From the NCBI GenBank assembly GCA_037951165.1, contig JBBDHG010000133.1, forward strand, positions 141,001 to 205,000: a stretch of DNA of 64,000 nt. The letters are read 5' to 3'. The notes beneath the pieces were generated by a model. That model was not told the origin of the DNA and did no database searches. It was given only the letters and a program-made list of their open reading frames with translations. The position numbers and the translations under genes are program-made. This DNA comes from Lophius americanus (Eukaryota > Chordata > Actinopteri > Lophiiformes > Lophiidae). Shown here in pieces: positions 52,201 through 64,000 of this stretch (positions are counted from its first letter, which is position 1; every line of letters starts with the position of its first letter).

Positions 52201-53481
52201 ACAATACAGTGGTGAAACAGTGAGACGGGTGGGCCATGTGTCTCCACGTCATCGTCTTTGGGATAAATTACTCTCTATCCACATCAACTCATTGCTCTTC
52301 TGACTGGGCTATTGTCTGATGGAGCTAAAATAAAATGCATGTGCGTAATATATTGTTTCTCCTCATGCCTTTTAACTGACTTCTGCTCAGTGGATGATTA
52401 AGACATCCTCTCATACCAGGGCAAGGCAGGTCATAATGAGTGATGGGCATCCCGTCTGAATCAGATCCTGTGGAGCCGGAGTAGAGGGTGATATCTCACT
52501 GTCTGTGGCTTGGACAGCAGACACCATGAAGATCTGTTTCAAATCAAAGTAAGAAAAACGGGTAAACTCAATCTGGGTCAACTTCCTTCTAACTCTGCCT
52601 CCCCCCCAACTCCTCTCGCTTCGTCTTTCTGTCTCTCTCTCGCTGCATTTAGGTGTCTCTTTGGCCTTTTGTCACTCAACACTTCATAACAGAGATGTAT
52701 CCTTCTGGAAAAAGTGGAGGAGAGATGGAGATATGGAGCACTGCTGCACTTGCAGATCAAGTGTTGGTTATGGTGGATGTGTGCGGTGTGTACGTCTGGA
52801 CCAGTTGTACACTAATAAGCTAATAATTGCCATCTGGCCAGGAAACAGATTTCTATATTCCTGTTTTTCATATCACAAAGTTATTATTGCAACCCATGGG
52901 CCACTTTATTTTTTTTTAAAGCAGACCATTATTTTAATACCCAGTTGTAATGATAAAATGTCAAATGTGCTCAGATTACACTGATAAAGCCAGAACCATC
53001 CAGTATGAGTTTTTAGAAGTAAATGTGTGTGGATATGCATGTACGAATAAAGAATCTTGTCTGCATGCTGATAGAGCTACGAACAATGATAAAGTTCCCG
53101 TTTCCTGCTTATACTACGCACATGCAGCAGTGTTTATGTGTGCAAGCCCAAGTGTGCGCGGCATCAAAATGCACGCCAAATTGTGAGTATGTCAGGAGAG
53201 TGCATACCTTTTTATGTTTGTCCTATGTGTGTAAACCTTTTGTAGTGGCTAGCATAGCTCTCTTGTTACACATACACATGTTCTTTATGGGCTAGCTAAT
53301 GGAGCTGGGGTCTTCCTGCCTCTCTGATGTGGTTTACTGTTGTTTGATGTGCCCAGGAATCCTACATACGAGAGCACCAAAGCAGATCTTATCACATAAA
53401 AGCCCTCGCAATGGAAGAGGACACTCAACTCTTTTTTTTTTAACTTAATAGAGATATGTGTCCCTGTGAAGCTGGGTGAGT

Positions 53482-53540
53482 TTGTGTGTGCGTGGGTATG
53501 TGTGTGTGTGTGTGTTTGTGTGAGTGTTTGTGTGAGTGTT
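53482..53540. repeat. (TG)n imperfect microsatellite
   Basis: TG run with TTTGTGTGAG interruptions repeated twice. Confidence 0.88.
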
Positions 53541-54325
53541 CACCATTCCACTAATTCAATCGAGTGTGTAACCCAAGGCCAAACACACACATTTGATTTC
53601 GGTAAATGCTGAACCCGAAGACCTGTGGCTTGAGCGATATGTCAGATACATCAGAGCATGTTACTGTGAGTGCGTATGTGTCACTGTGTGTGTGTGTGAC
53701 AGAGGAAGAGTGAGAGACCGAGGGAAAACTGTGACTTATGTTATTTCTTTTTTAGGTTTCATGCTGAAATCATATAATGTGTGATGACAGCATGTGCTTG
53801 AGAAAAGGATTATTTCATATCTTAGCTATGCATTTATGTATGGTATATATAACATAGGCCTCTCAAAAAGTTAAGCGTGGCTAAGTTATATGAGTTTTAA
53901 TATAAGTTTACAGTCCAGCCGACTTTTACACAATTTTAAACTGTTTAGGTTGCTTTGCAGGAATCTTCAGAATTTCAATAAAAAGAAAGTAAGTAACTCT
54001 AATGGAGGGAGAAGAATTAAATATAAAAAAAACATCTGGATCCTAATGTTTCAGATAAAAGGTACTCTTAAACCATTTTATCATTATTGAAGAAACATAT
54101 GATGACTTGCATGTTCTCAATATTTGTCCTATATTTAGATGTTTAGACACTTAGGAAACCCACACTCAAAGGACTTAATCCAAGCTTTTCATAAGACTTA
54201 CTGATGTGCAAGACACAATCTAACCTAGTCATATTTATTTCTATTTAATGTATGTCTATTTATGTATCTTTACATTTACTCAGGTTTATATGTGTTGGGT
54301 TTTTTTTATTGTCACTTTACAATGT

Positions 54326-54390
54326 TGGAGCTGCTGTAGCAAACAAATATCCCCATAGGGACTAATACAGTTACTTCTATTCTATTCTAC
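54326..54390 (+). mobile_element. LINE/SINE 3' tail with (TTCTA)n
   Basis: GGAGCTGCTGTAGCAAACAA, then ATATCCCCATAGGGACTAAT, then (TTCTA)3-4. It is the same tail type as at 34560-34620. The 5' body is not recognisable. Confidence 0.65.
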
Positions 54391-56541
54391 TCTAATATCT
54401 GCTTTCTAAAGTCTTGAGAACAGGTTATCACCAGGCACCTGCCAGGTGAGCATAGCATCGCAATAGTCAACAAAAAACATACAGTTTTGCTCCGATAAGT
54501 AGCAAAACATTTGCGAGCCCACGTTGATAGTCTGAGCCTTCTTAGGATGTCTGTTCTTCGCTGGAGTTTTGTGTTTGGACTGTATGCTGTAGATTAGAAA
54601 CATATGTACCTGTTCTATCATGCAGTCTGAGAGAGCCTGATCAGGTACTGAATACAGGCACAGCATGGAAAACACTATCAGTACAGTAAAACTCCAGGAT
54701 CGCTTGTCTTGTTCCGGCTACTATAAAAGTCAGGAAGGAAAGAGCAGCGTTCCTTCATTCTGTCTCGGCGCTGTCTGCACTAAGAGGAGCACAGAGAATA
54801 AAGGCCGATCACCCCATGTCCTCTAGTCTGAGTACCAGCTTTTACACTCTGGCAGATCAATATAAAGTCCACTCATTCCAAACAAATAAGTGCTTCTTCT
54901 ATTGACATACAAGGCTAACAATAATTTAGACATAGTCTGGCCCTGGAACTTATATCTGTTGAACATTTTTGACATTTAACTGGTTTTTATATCATGCTAT
55001 ACACTACGTGCAGCATTTCTGTTCAATGCAATATGGTGGTAGGTACAACACTGTTCCAAACTGCAGTATGAGGCTATGTGCAACAGTCTTAGCCGTGCGA
55101 TTGTTAATGTGGGCAATAAAACGTATTGTATCTTAATATTTGCATACGAGGTAAAATGTCTGCCACTAACTGACTGAGACAACTTCACCTACCCGCATTT
55201 AAGTTAAGTAAATATTTGATTCTCAAGTTATATTGAGTGCTACCCTCGTAACAATGTAAGGGAAATAGATCTGTAGTGAACATTTGTCAGTTGACAGACC
55301 CCCAAAGTAATGTAAGCCTTTGAGCTGTTTTCAAACCTCACCGCCTCAGGCTAATGGATACGTGTTAAACTCTGATGACACTTAACAGAACAAAAATCCT
55401 GCAGAACAATACCACACATGTACAACGCCCCACCTTGCGATATAAAACACTGTTAAATGAAAAACAAAGTCTGGATTCGCCCTTTTAAACAGATTCACAT
55501 CATGGGTTCTCGGCTGCCAAACACTCCCAACAACATGAAAATTCATCATTATCCAACAGGGAGCTTTTATGTTACCTTATAAAAAATACACAAACAAGCT
55601 AACAGACAGATGTTGGTGAAAACATAACCTCCTTGGTAAAAAAAAAAAAAAAGAAGAGGTTTGGCTTACAGTAATGCTGTAATAGTCATGTTTATGTTTT
55701 GAATTACTGAGTGGAAACTACACGCTAAAATTATACAACGTGTTCCTCAGTTCTCTGATCATAACTGAGCGTTAATTACCAGCCGTAAACACACGTAAGC
55801 TCACATCCATACGTTCATGAATGGCCATATTCTCGCTCACACATGCTCACACTGTCCGTCGTCTGTGTTTCATCTCCTGACTTAAAGTCATGTCATTGTC
55901 TTTGCTCACATTCCCTCCAGCTCTTCTTGTCTCTGCAGGATTCCTGTGTTGTTTATTCAGTGGTGACCAGTGCTGCTTCTACAGTCCGTCCGCCCACATG
56001 AAGGAAGTTTCCTTCTTATTGATGCTAACTTTGAAGATGAAGGAATACGCACATGTAACTGTGCTTGACATCTTGGATAGATGCCACGCTTGCTCCAAAT
56101 AAAATCTGGGGTGCAAGTTTGTATGATTTTGTTTCCTCACCTCTCTCTCTCTCTCGTTCTCTCTCCGCAGAGTTTTGCAATTTCTCGTGCAGCCACTCTG
56201 ATATCATAAAAATCAAGGCTGTATTTTACTTTTTAACAGTTGTCTGCGATACCTGTGAATGGCAATTTCCGACTAGTTTCAAATTGGATTAAAAATTCTA
56301 GCTAGGAGCTTAACTCTTCAGGTAACACAGTGATATTTACTTTTACTCCTGATTTTCTTTTTATAGAATTTTCCCTTCAATTCCCTCACATTCACTCGTC
56401 TCCAGTCAGAAACTGTGGGATCCCAGTCATGTTTCCAAGATGTCTCCATTTAGGAGAGACTAAATGCTCTTCACATCACGTGAGGAGCATAATGGTCTGT
56501 TCTTCTTGGGGGGCGGGGGCAGTGCGTGCACACACTCACAT

Positions 56542-56572
<31 letters not shown>

Positions 56573-56584
56573 CACACACACACA
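56542..56584. repeat. Compound (GCAC)n(CA)n microsatellite
   Basis: Five GCAC-type units run directly into about 13 CA units. Confidence 0.93.
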
Positions 56585-57654
56585 GACGGTCATGTATGCA
56601 CATGTTGTTCTTTGCACACAAACATGAGCAATGTGTACCAGTGAGGATACACATACTCATCAAAACTCGCTTGGGCTGTTTCCTACCTTTGACGAGAAGA
56701 ACATAATGATAATTACAGTTTGGGTCTATAGCCCTGAATTAAGCAGATCGCACACACACTCACGCACAGAACCCAGGAGTGCCAGCGGCTGCTGTGGTGT
56801 ATGCTGACTGGTGTGCAGTGTTAGGAAACCGGTGCTGGGAAGTAGTTTGCTGTAATATTGTTCTCTATTAAAACCTCCTGGGAAACATCTCAGCATGACT
56901 GAATGATATGAGGCCAATAAAACTCTAGTCAAACCAACAAACAGTTAGAAAGACTGAGAACTTACTAAAGGTTTAAGGTCATAATACGTTCCTCTGGGAG
57001 AAATTAGCTGAGAATGCACTGGAGTAAAACTGCAGGAACATAGAGTAGTTACTATTCTCTCTTTGTAACATAAAATGTTGGGGAAAAAAGGGACAAATGT
57101 GTCAGTTTATGTTAAGACAGACAGACACAGTCAGAGGATCCACAGAGGAGGAAAACAAGAACCACAACTCAGGTGTGTGTGCCAACCACAGAGGCATGGA
57201 AGTGTTCACAGTATGCCATTACAGACCGTGGGTACACCAGTACCTATGAGGGTACCGCCTGAACGTCTGTTTAACAGCAAGTCAACAACATATTGCTTAC
57301 AGCTGCATATAAAATAACTCACTCCTCTTCCTTTCTTAAATTTCTCACTGCTGCACACTCTTTGAACTTCAGTGTTTCCCCGAGGATCTTTTCTAGCAGT
57401 GACCCTGAGGAACATGAGTTTCACTGTGGACTGCTGGAAGATATTTAGCACATCCACCTCACTATTTGTACACAGCGGTAGATGTCTATTTTAGTTTAAT
57501 AAAATACCCAAGACCCACCAAGACTGCCTATATCCTGCTTTTGGCCTTTGTTGAGTTAATTTCTTCCCATAACTTCCTTTCTACTTTCTATAACTTTTAC
57601 AAAAGAAATCAAATAACTCCTGATACCAAATTTCATATTAAACATAAAGTGCTT

Positions 57655-58660
57655 TGAAAGAGAATTGGCTCCTCAACCAATTTGAAAAATACTTAAACCC
57701 CTCAAACTCAACAGCTAGAGATGCTACCTTTAGTAGCAACAACTGAAACCAAACAGATCTCTGACATGCAACATCACGGTGGTGGAATTATGGCCCATTC
57801 TTCTGTGCAATAGCTTTTGAGTGCAGGCATGGAAGATTTCTGGAGCATAGTCTAATCTTTCCAAGTCTTGGCACAGTACCAGATTGAAGTTTAGGTTGGT
57901 ACTTTAAATCCGCCAATCCAAGACTTAATTTGATCCCTTTTCAGTCATTCAGACGTGGACTTATTCTTCTGCTTCTGCATTGATGCTGCATGACCCAGTT
58001 GGGCTTGACCTTCATCTCTTAGCCTGATTACTGGACATTCTTCTTGAGCAGAATTTATTTCAGCTAAACAATAAGAAAACCATCCCTGACGCTGCAGAGC
58101 ATCGCCTCAGCGTTACACAGTCACCTCCATGCTTGATTTTAGACATAATGGTGTTTTTGTGAATGTTTGGTTTGGTTTCTGCCAGATGTAACTGGACACC
58201 CCACATCTACCAAAACAGTCAAATCTTGGACTCATTCATCCGTATAAGATTCTCTTTAAAGGTTGTGTCAAAATTCTGGGTAAATAGCAGCTTTCACTTT
58301 CACTATCCCAATGGTTGCCATTTTGCCCGGTGTCCTTTGAATAATGTTGCCGTGAGCAATGGCCTTTATTGAGAACTGCAGTTCCTCAATGTTTTCATTG
58401 GATATTTAAGGAAGGTCAGCCAATTCTAAGAATGCTCAATATTGTTCCAAGTGTTCTCCATTTGCTGATAATGTGCTCCGATGTGGATCTGTGGAGTCCT
58501 AAAGTGTGCTACTGATGACTATTCATGCTTCTGAAAATTAACTAAGCGATGAATGAGTGATGGAACAGGGCTGTTAGTAATCAGGACTGGGTGTCCCGTC
58601 AAGCTAGAACCAGATATTAATATGGTTGGATAGTTTTCAGGTGGACTACTTAGTTAGTAT
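57655..58660 (-). mobile_element. Decayed Tc1-like transposon, near full coding length
   Basis: On the minus strand the segment follows a well-known fish/salmonid Tc1-like transposase gene from start to end. Recognisable plus-strand blocks are TAGTAGCAACAACTGAAACC near the end of the gene, GGTGGAATTATGGCCCATTC, and TCAGTCATTCAGACGTGGAC (the 'STSEWL' region). Further blocks are TGCATGACCCAGTTGGGCTT, GAGAACTGCAGTTCCTCAAT (an 'ELQ' region) and AATCAGGACTGGGTG near the 5' end. Stops and indels are numerous and no long frame survives. Clear terminal repeats were not identified. Confidence 0.82.
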
Positions 58661-60439
58661 TAGATCACCTTTTTGTTAAAGAAAATAAGTATATATCGTA
58701 AAAATGTAATATATAATATATGTAAAATAAGATATTATATAATGAAATAAAATAATGACTATAAAATAGTTTGAAAAAAAATCTGTTTATTAAGGCTGCC
58801 TTTATTGATGCCACATTTTTTTGAAGATCTGACACTATTCACTATTACATGCACAAAAGAGGCAATAGAAGAATTAGAGAGAATTGAAGAATTTGTTTTC
58901 ACAGCACTGTAAGTGGACAACAGCTCCTCCCTTGACCTTCACACACATTTCAAATCAATTAGTCCCAAAATTTATACAACCGCATAAACCCAGAGGGTGT
59001 TAGTCTCCCCTCAGGCCAATCAGACTGTGTTTTCCTGAGAGTTCTACACCAGCAAAATGACGCTAATTAGCTGTGTGTGTATGTGTACATTTGTGCATGT
59101 GTACATGTTTGTGACTGACACTAATTAGCAGTGCTAGTGCACTTACTTCCTCACGCCCATTTCCTGTGATAGTAATTATTGGGTATGTGTGATAAATTCC
59201 AGACCTTCTTCCACCTGTCCAGAGATAGAGGAGGAGAAAAACAGCACAGAAAGCAAGGGATAACATCTAATACCCAGGGAGGAACGGGTTACAAAAGTTC
59301 TGAAGAGAAAGAAAGATGAGTAAATCAAAGAATGATTTGACTGTAGGTGGATAAACTAAGACTCATTACAGAAGGTGAAACAGTTTCCAAACGTTTCCAT
59401 GCTACCTCCTTGATGTGGCCTCTCTCTCCTTTTCTAGCCGTTAGTCACTGTATGTTTTGTTTTTGTGTGTCATACCCTCCCCATCTTCTCTATGTCAATC
59501 TTCAGTTTGAAACAAGAGGCTCTTTCTCTGTCTGGAAAAACTACTGAACACATAAACATGCATTTTCCCCCAAATTCCACCAATGTCCTCTGAGCGTCAA
59601 CTTGTCGTTCCGTTCAATGTCAGCTCCTTGAGGTGGCTCTCTCCTCCCAGTCACAGACTCATACATTGACTTTGGGAGACAACCCCTTAATGCGGCTTCT
59701 CCATGGCTCACACAAGAGAGAGAGTACTACATCTGCCCGTTTCAAAATTTCCAGGGTTACATACTGCAAAATATACAAACATAAAACATCCAACAAATAT
59801 TTTACTAATTGGTCATAACTGGAATAAGCATTGAAAAATAATAATTAGAAGTGATTAAAAAAATAACCATAATTGAACCAAGACCAGCTAAGGGTGAGCA
59901 CAATAAGAGTCCTTCATGTGTTCAGTCTAAGATGATGACATGTTTGTGGAAAAGGGATCCAAAATTTGACATTTAAGGCACTTAACCTCCTGTTGAAAAC
60001 TGTGCTGTGAAACAAAACTGAATCTGCGCCTGATTTATTCTGTCTTTGTGTGTATCTCATATGAAACTGTGTCAGATCTTCAAACTAATTTCCACATTAA
60101 GCACAGGAAACCCTGAATAAAAACACAATGCACGTTTTAAATGATCATTTCTGTCGCGGTTATTTCCTAAGAAAGCCACTATGAAGGTTGAACAAAAATG
60201 TCTGATGCTGCCCATCAATCCTCGAAAGTCCACTATAAGATGTCCAAAACATTCGATGCCCATGCATCAAAAGCACTTATTTATTTTAAACTATAAATAA
60301 ATACAATGCTCAGAATATATTCTTCTAAAGATAAACTAAGGATTTAGTCAATTGAATCAGGAACAATGTTTGTGGCAGCTGAGATTTGAGGATGTGAGGT
60401 CAAAGACCCTGCAGGTAGACCTCCTGAGTCTGATCTCCA
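58661..60439. other. Non-coding DNA between two Tc1-like copies
   Basis: No gene recognised; a very AT-rich block lies at 58680-58790. Confidence 0.5.
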
Positions 60440-61015
60440 TCCAGATGAGCCAGGGCCACTAGATGGAGTTGACTCAGACCGTTGTATTTTGGTAGATATC
60501 AGAATTCATGTCGACTGCACTGTTCTTTTTGTGTAACACCTCCAAACGGTTCAGCCTTCGACTCCTCAGTCTATAGAATATTATCTCAAATTGTGTGGTG
60601 GGGCAAAATCTGGTCTCTCATGGATCCCATCTTTGCACAAGCGTCTTTTAACTAGTGAAACCATGAGCACTGAACTTTACTGAGGTGTGAGAGGCCTGCA
60701 GCTCCTTGGATGTTTTCTTTGGATCTTCAGAGACTTCCAGAATGAACCTTCACCATGTTCTTGGAGGAATGTTGGAAAGTGAGCGTGCACGGAGCCTTAG
60801 AAACAGCTTTGTGGCCATCCTCAGACTGATGGATTTCAACCACCTGCTCCATCATCAGTTCAGGAATTTCTTTTGATATTGGTACAGCGCGCTACTCGTG
60901 GGACCTACGAGCCAACGACATGCTTCTGGAAACAGTCTAATTAAGTAATGATTTGATTGAATGGGGCTGACCGTGATCAGGTATGAGTGTGTCCGGCCCA
61001 GCTCCCACCAGTTAT
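60440..61015 (-). mobile_element. Decayed Tc1-like transposon, 5' half
   Basis: Minus-strand remnant of the same lineage as 57655-58660. Plus-strand blocks are GATATCAGAATTCATG, TACTGAGGTGTGAGAGGCCT with GCAGCTCCTTGGATG, TCCTCAGACTGATGGATTTC and CAGTCTAATTAAGTAATGATTTGATTG. They cover the N-terminal DNA-binding half of transposase and its leader, with an internal deletion at about 60515-60570. No usable frame remains. Confidence 0.78.
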
Positions 61016-61029
61016 ACCTCCCTAAGCAG

Positions 61030-61210
61030 GTGGGGTTTATTTTTATACCTAGGTTGGTTTGTCTGTTTGTTTGTTTGCAAGATTACAGAAAAACTAATAG
61101 ATAGATTTGCATGAGTTTTGGCTCAGAGATAGGTTTTGGCATAGGCTACAAATGATTTTTTTTAGGTGATGTTATGTCATAATAACTTTTTCTTGGGTAA
61201 TTTCGTGCCC
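61030..61210 (+). repeat. Possible decayed fish dispersed repeat
   Basis: GGTTTGTCTGTTTGTTTGTT, then GCAAGATTACAGAAAAACTA and GATTTGCATGAGTTTTGG, resembles a common fish repeat reading 'tgtttgtcagcaggattacgcaaaaactactggaccgattttcatgaaacttgg'. The match is partial. Confidence 0.5.
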
Positions 61211-62935
61211 TGATGATGCTTTCTACTGCATGCTTATTTTTAGTTTTTCCACACAAATTTAGGTTTTAAATAACCTAAGTTGACCTCTTCTAAACAAAAA
61301 TTGTTATTTATAACTTGCATTTTGCACTTAGTCAGGTTGCCTTTATCTTCTGTAAAATTATGTTTAAGATGCAGAAAATGTTGTATGAGATACACTCAAA
61401 ACAGAGGAAATTAATAATTTTTCAAATCATTAAATTTGAAATAATATAAAAAAGATATCAACCAATATCCAAACCTGACTATGTTCAACAAAATTGAAAA
61501 GTTTATTTGTGTACTCGACCCATGGTTTGATTCCTGTATGGGCGCCATGTGGGTCATTACCTTACTGTACTAGATACGGACTCAATATTATTGTTCCAAA
61601 TCTTTTTCCTGCCAATGACCCATAATGTAGACTTTCGTTGGATAAGATTTTGGCCCAGAGACCGTAAGAACTTTACCATTAGATATTTCATTACAGACAG
61701 CGAAACTCAGGAGCAGAACAGTCATACATTCAGTCATCATGTTACTTATGGTTGGAATAAAAGTGAAAATGTTTGAATCCACTCCCCGGACTACTCTCTT
61801 GGACCCATATGGATGCCTGAACCCCATTTGAAACCCCCTGATATAATATGATGAAGCCCTTCATTGACAAAACCTCAAAGAAGGAGGAGAAGGGATAGGG
61901 TGGAGCATTACTCTGCCCTGAAATAATAACACTCCTACAGGTCCGAAAGCCGACACATATGTCGAAGGTAAACACGGGTGTCAAAGGGCAAGGAAGCACA
62001 GACAGACATGATGAATGGCCCAAAGATCCCATGAGGCGTCGTGCATGTAGACTGCCAGAGAGAGGATGGTGATGTGTGGTTAGCTCCCTCCTCATCACTG
62101 CAATACAGAGAATCCCATTCACCCTCCACACCATCATCTATGTCTCATCATTTCATGTCATAACAATAGTGCTGTAACACCACCAGTCTCTAGATACGAC
62201 TGAGATCATATTTTCATCATCTCCTCCAAGTTCTTGTATGCTTCTCAATGTCCTTGTTGCAAATGTAGCAGTTTTTTTTCTGTAAGTGAATATCATTTCA
62301 AAACAAAGCCACACAGTATGGCCTGGCTGAATATATGCGTGTGCGCTGTCAATTAGTGTGTGTATATCTGCGTCGGGTTCTGTGAGGATGTGCATATGTC
62401 CTGGCCCTTCAGAGATTTTTGAGACCACCTTCCACAGCTGCTCCCTGTGTGTGTAGTCAGAGTAACCATGGCAATGGCACTGCGCAGCCAGGATGTCTAC
62501 ATCGGGGATTTGAAAGTCATAATGTCGCTACTGCCCTTAGCTTCATTATGACATGTATTACTGGGACTGGCCCACAAAACCCACATTGACACACGCCACA
62601 GAAAGAAATTACTTTTAGGGTTCCAGGTTAGGGGTTATTGCGTTTCCACGGGAAGCATAGTTCAATTGCTGATGTGTGAGGGTGTTGAGTTCAACACATG
62701 GTAAAAAGGACAACGCTTTAGATGTTTTTAATTAGTTTAATATTCCCTTTGCAGAATGACAAAAATATGCTTCTATCCAAAAATGCACACATATTAGAAC
62801 AATACCGAGAATCTGGCATGAGAAAATGTAAACATTATTGTTTTATAACTATTATAAAACAAATATTCAAGTAAAAGGACATCAGAAAAGAGTGTAATTG
62901 GCAAGGAAAAAAACATCAAAAAATAAGTAAAGAAA

Positions 62936-62971
62936 TGATGACTACAGGCTGTTTTCAGCCTGTAGTCATCA
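62936..62971. repeat. Perfect 16-bp stem, 4-base loop hairpin
   Basis: TGATGACTACAGGCTG (62936-62951) is exactly reverse-complemented at 62956-62971 with a TTTT loop. No tract of Ts follows and no bacterial-type gene is nearby, so it is not a bacterial terminator. Confidence 0.93.
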
Positions 62972-64000
62972 GGCTATGTCTTAGAAATTAGTATTTTCTT
63001 TGGCTCAAAAGTGGATCTTATTTTTACAAAACATGTCAACCTCTTCATTTCAGGTGCATTTAACTTAATTTTAGTTTTACAATTGCGACCCTGTTCTAGA
63101 GTTAATACCAACCTTTTCTTGGTGTTAGATCAGAAAGAGACATGTTAGTATTATTACGATAACATATCTCTTTTTGTTTGCTGGAATTATTCACATTGGG
63201 CAGTTGATATAGATATTTTCAATATTCATTCTCTAAAAACAAGTTTCTACATCTCACAAAAATGCTACTTAATAAGTGATTGGTGTCTCATATCAAGTTA
63301 AATCAGATATTTTGACAAAAAAATTAGACAAATATACTTTCTGAGTTTTTTTGCGGTGTGTTAGAGCTCGTGTTTTTACGTTAGACAGAAGAATTTCTTT
63401 TATTTATTTTTTCCAAACTTCTGTTTAGTAAAGTTAGGAAATATATGAAGATTAAAAAAGTAAGTTTTGGGTGAGAATGTGATGTATCAGGTTGGTGTGT
63501 TGTCGGATGAGGTCCAGGTGTTTGCTGATACATGTATGTTGTGTTAAGCCATTCTGCTTTCACAGTTCTCCTCCCTCTAGTCCTCCTGTAATAACCACTC
63601 TGCTCCCCCCACATACTCACTGTTCCAATCCAACTTTTCCCTCTTCTTTCTTCCGTCATTCTCCCTCTTCCTCACTCCATCCATCTGCCCTTCCATGTAT
63701 CACTCCCTCACTCCATCACCCGTTTTTCCCCTTCATTCACGTCACTTACTTGCCAGCTTTACGTTCCTATAGGGTCTACTGTTTTGCAGATTTTCTATAG
63801 TAATATATGCATGATTTTCCCCTCCACTCAACTCTCCCTTTCCACTTTGTCAACTCTGAATCTCTTTGTGTGTCTGAAAGTTGCTGCTACCTTTTCTCTG
63901 CACTATCATCATTTTCCATCACTAAAATGTAAACAGAGATCATATCGGCTACTTTCCCAGTGTCTACAGGAGGGTCAGGTTCAGTCAGCCATCGCATTGT
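62972..64000. other. Non-coding DNA
   Basis: Nothing recognised. There is a pyrimidine-rich stretch on the plus strand at about 63560-63740 (CTCCCTC/TTCC repeats). Confidence 0.5.

Larger units (their letters stand above)
35839..64000 (-). other. Putative large upstream intron of the erc2-like gene
   Basis: No exon could be recognised between the coiled-coil exon and the end of the window. I looked on the minus strand for the expected preceding coiled-coil peptide (a Lys/Glu-rich stretch ending near MK or MKQ) without success. ERC2 genes are known for very large introns, so a single intron of more than 28 kb is plausible. The stretch is repeat-bearing, with a SINE, an L1-like fragment, two Tc1-like elements and microsatellites, separated by DNA in which I see nothing specific. 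Confidence 0.55.

Noticed and set aside
62153..62428. Minus-strand frame with TRTLRSIQELGGDDEN, considered as an upstream erc2 coiled-coil exon
   Set aside because: Does not match the family sequence and lacks heptad pattern; no convincing splice sites.
62936..62971. Rho-independent terminator
   Set aside because: Perfect stem but the T run is in the loop and not downstream, and the DNA is eukaryotic.

Overview
The window is eukaryotic and almost certainly from a teleost fish, perhaps a percomorph. It is about 64 kb of mostly non-coding, AT-leaning DNA with many (CA)n/(TG)n microsatellites. It carries decayed Tc1-like DNA transposons, a tRNA-derived SINE, fragments of fish-type LINEs and short spliced exons. 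No bacterial-style gene organisation, CRISPR array, rRNA or functional tRNA gene is visible. Most open frames are chance products of simple repeats or non-coding DNA.

One real gene is recognised: the 3' end of an ELKS/ERC/CAST active-zone scaffold gene, most likely erc2, on the minus strand. Three coding exons are supported by reading frame, splice signals and family resemblance: 35691-35838 (last coiled-coil segment), 29037-29198 (His-rich linker) and 25480-25506 (last eight codons and stop, ending in the RIM-binding Gly-Ile-Trp-Ala motif). They join in frame, separated by introns of about 6.5 and 3.5 kb. The remaining upstream 28 kb (35839-64000) has no exon I can recognise and is best read as one large intron.

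Layout by region. 1-23143 is probably intergenic DNA downstream of the gene, with a truncated Tc1-like element (8698-9545), the left end of another (12281-12530), an unusual modular repeat present twice in opposite orientations (15238-15555 and 21760-22290), and the 3' end of a fish LINE (21370-21605). 23144-25479 is a possible long 3' UTR. 25507-35690 holds the last two introns, with a 98-bp pure GA tract, a lone Tc1-like terminus, a 20-bp-stem hairpin and a degenerate LINE with a recognisable reverse-transcriptase segment (32945-34390). 35839-64000, the putative large intron, holds a tRNA-derived SINE (44235-44482), an L1-like LINE 3' half (47940-49200), two decayed Tc1-like transposons of one lineage (57655-58660 and 60440-61015) and several perfect hairpins.

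I found no convincing undescribed system. The observations most worth a second look are the alternative C-terminus architecture of the erc2 gene, the paired modular repeat at 15 and 22 kb, and the long perfect inverted repeats. Names of transposon families are recalled from knowledge of fish genomes, not from a database search.
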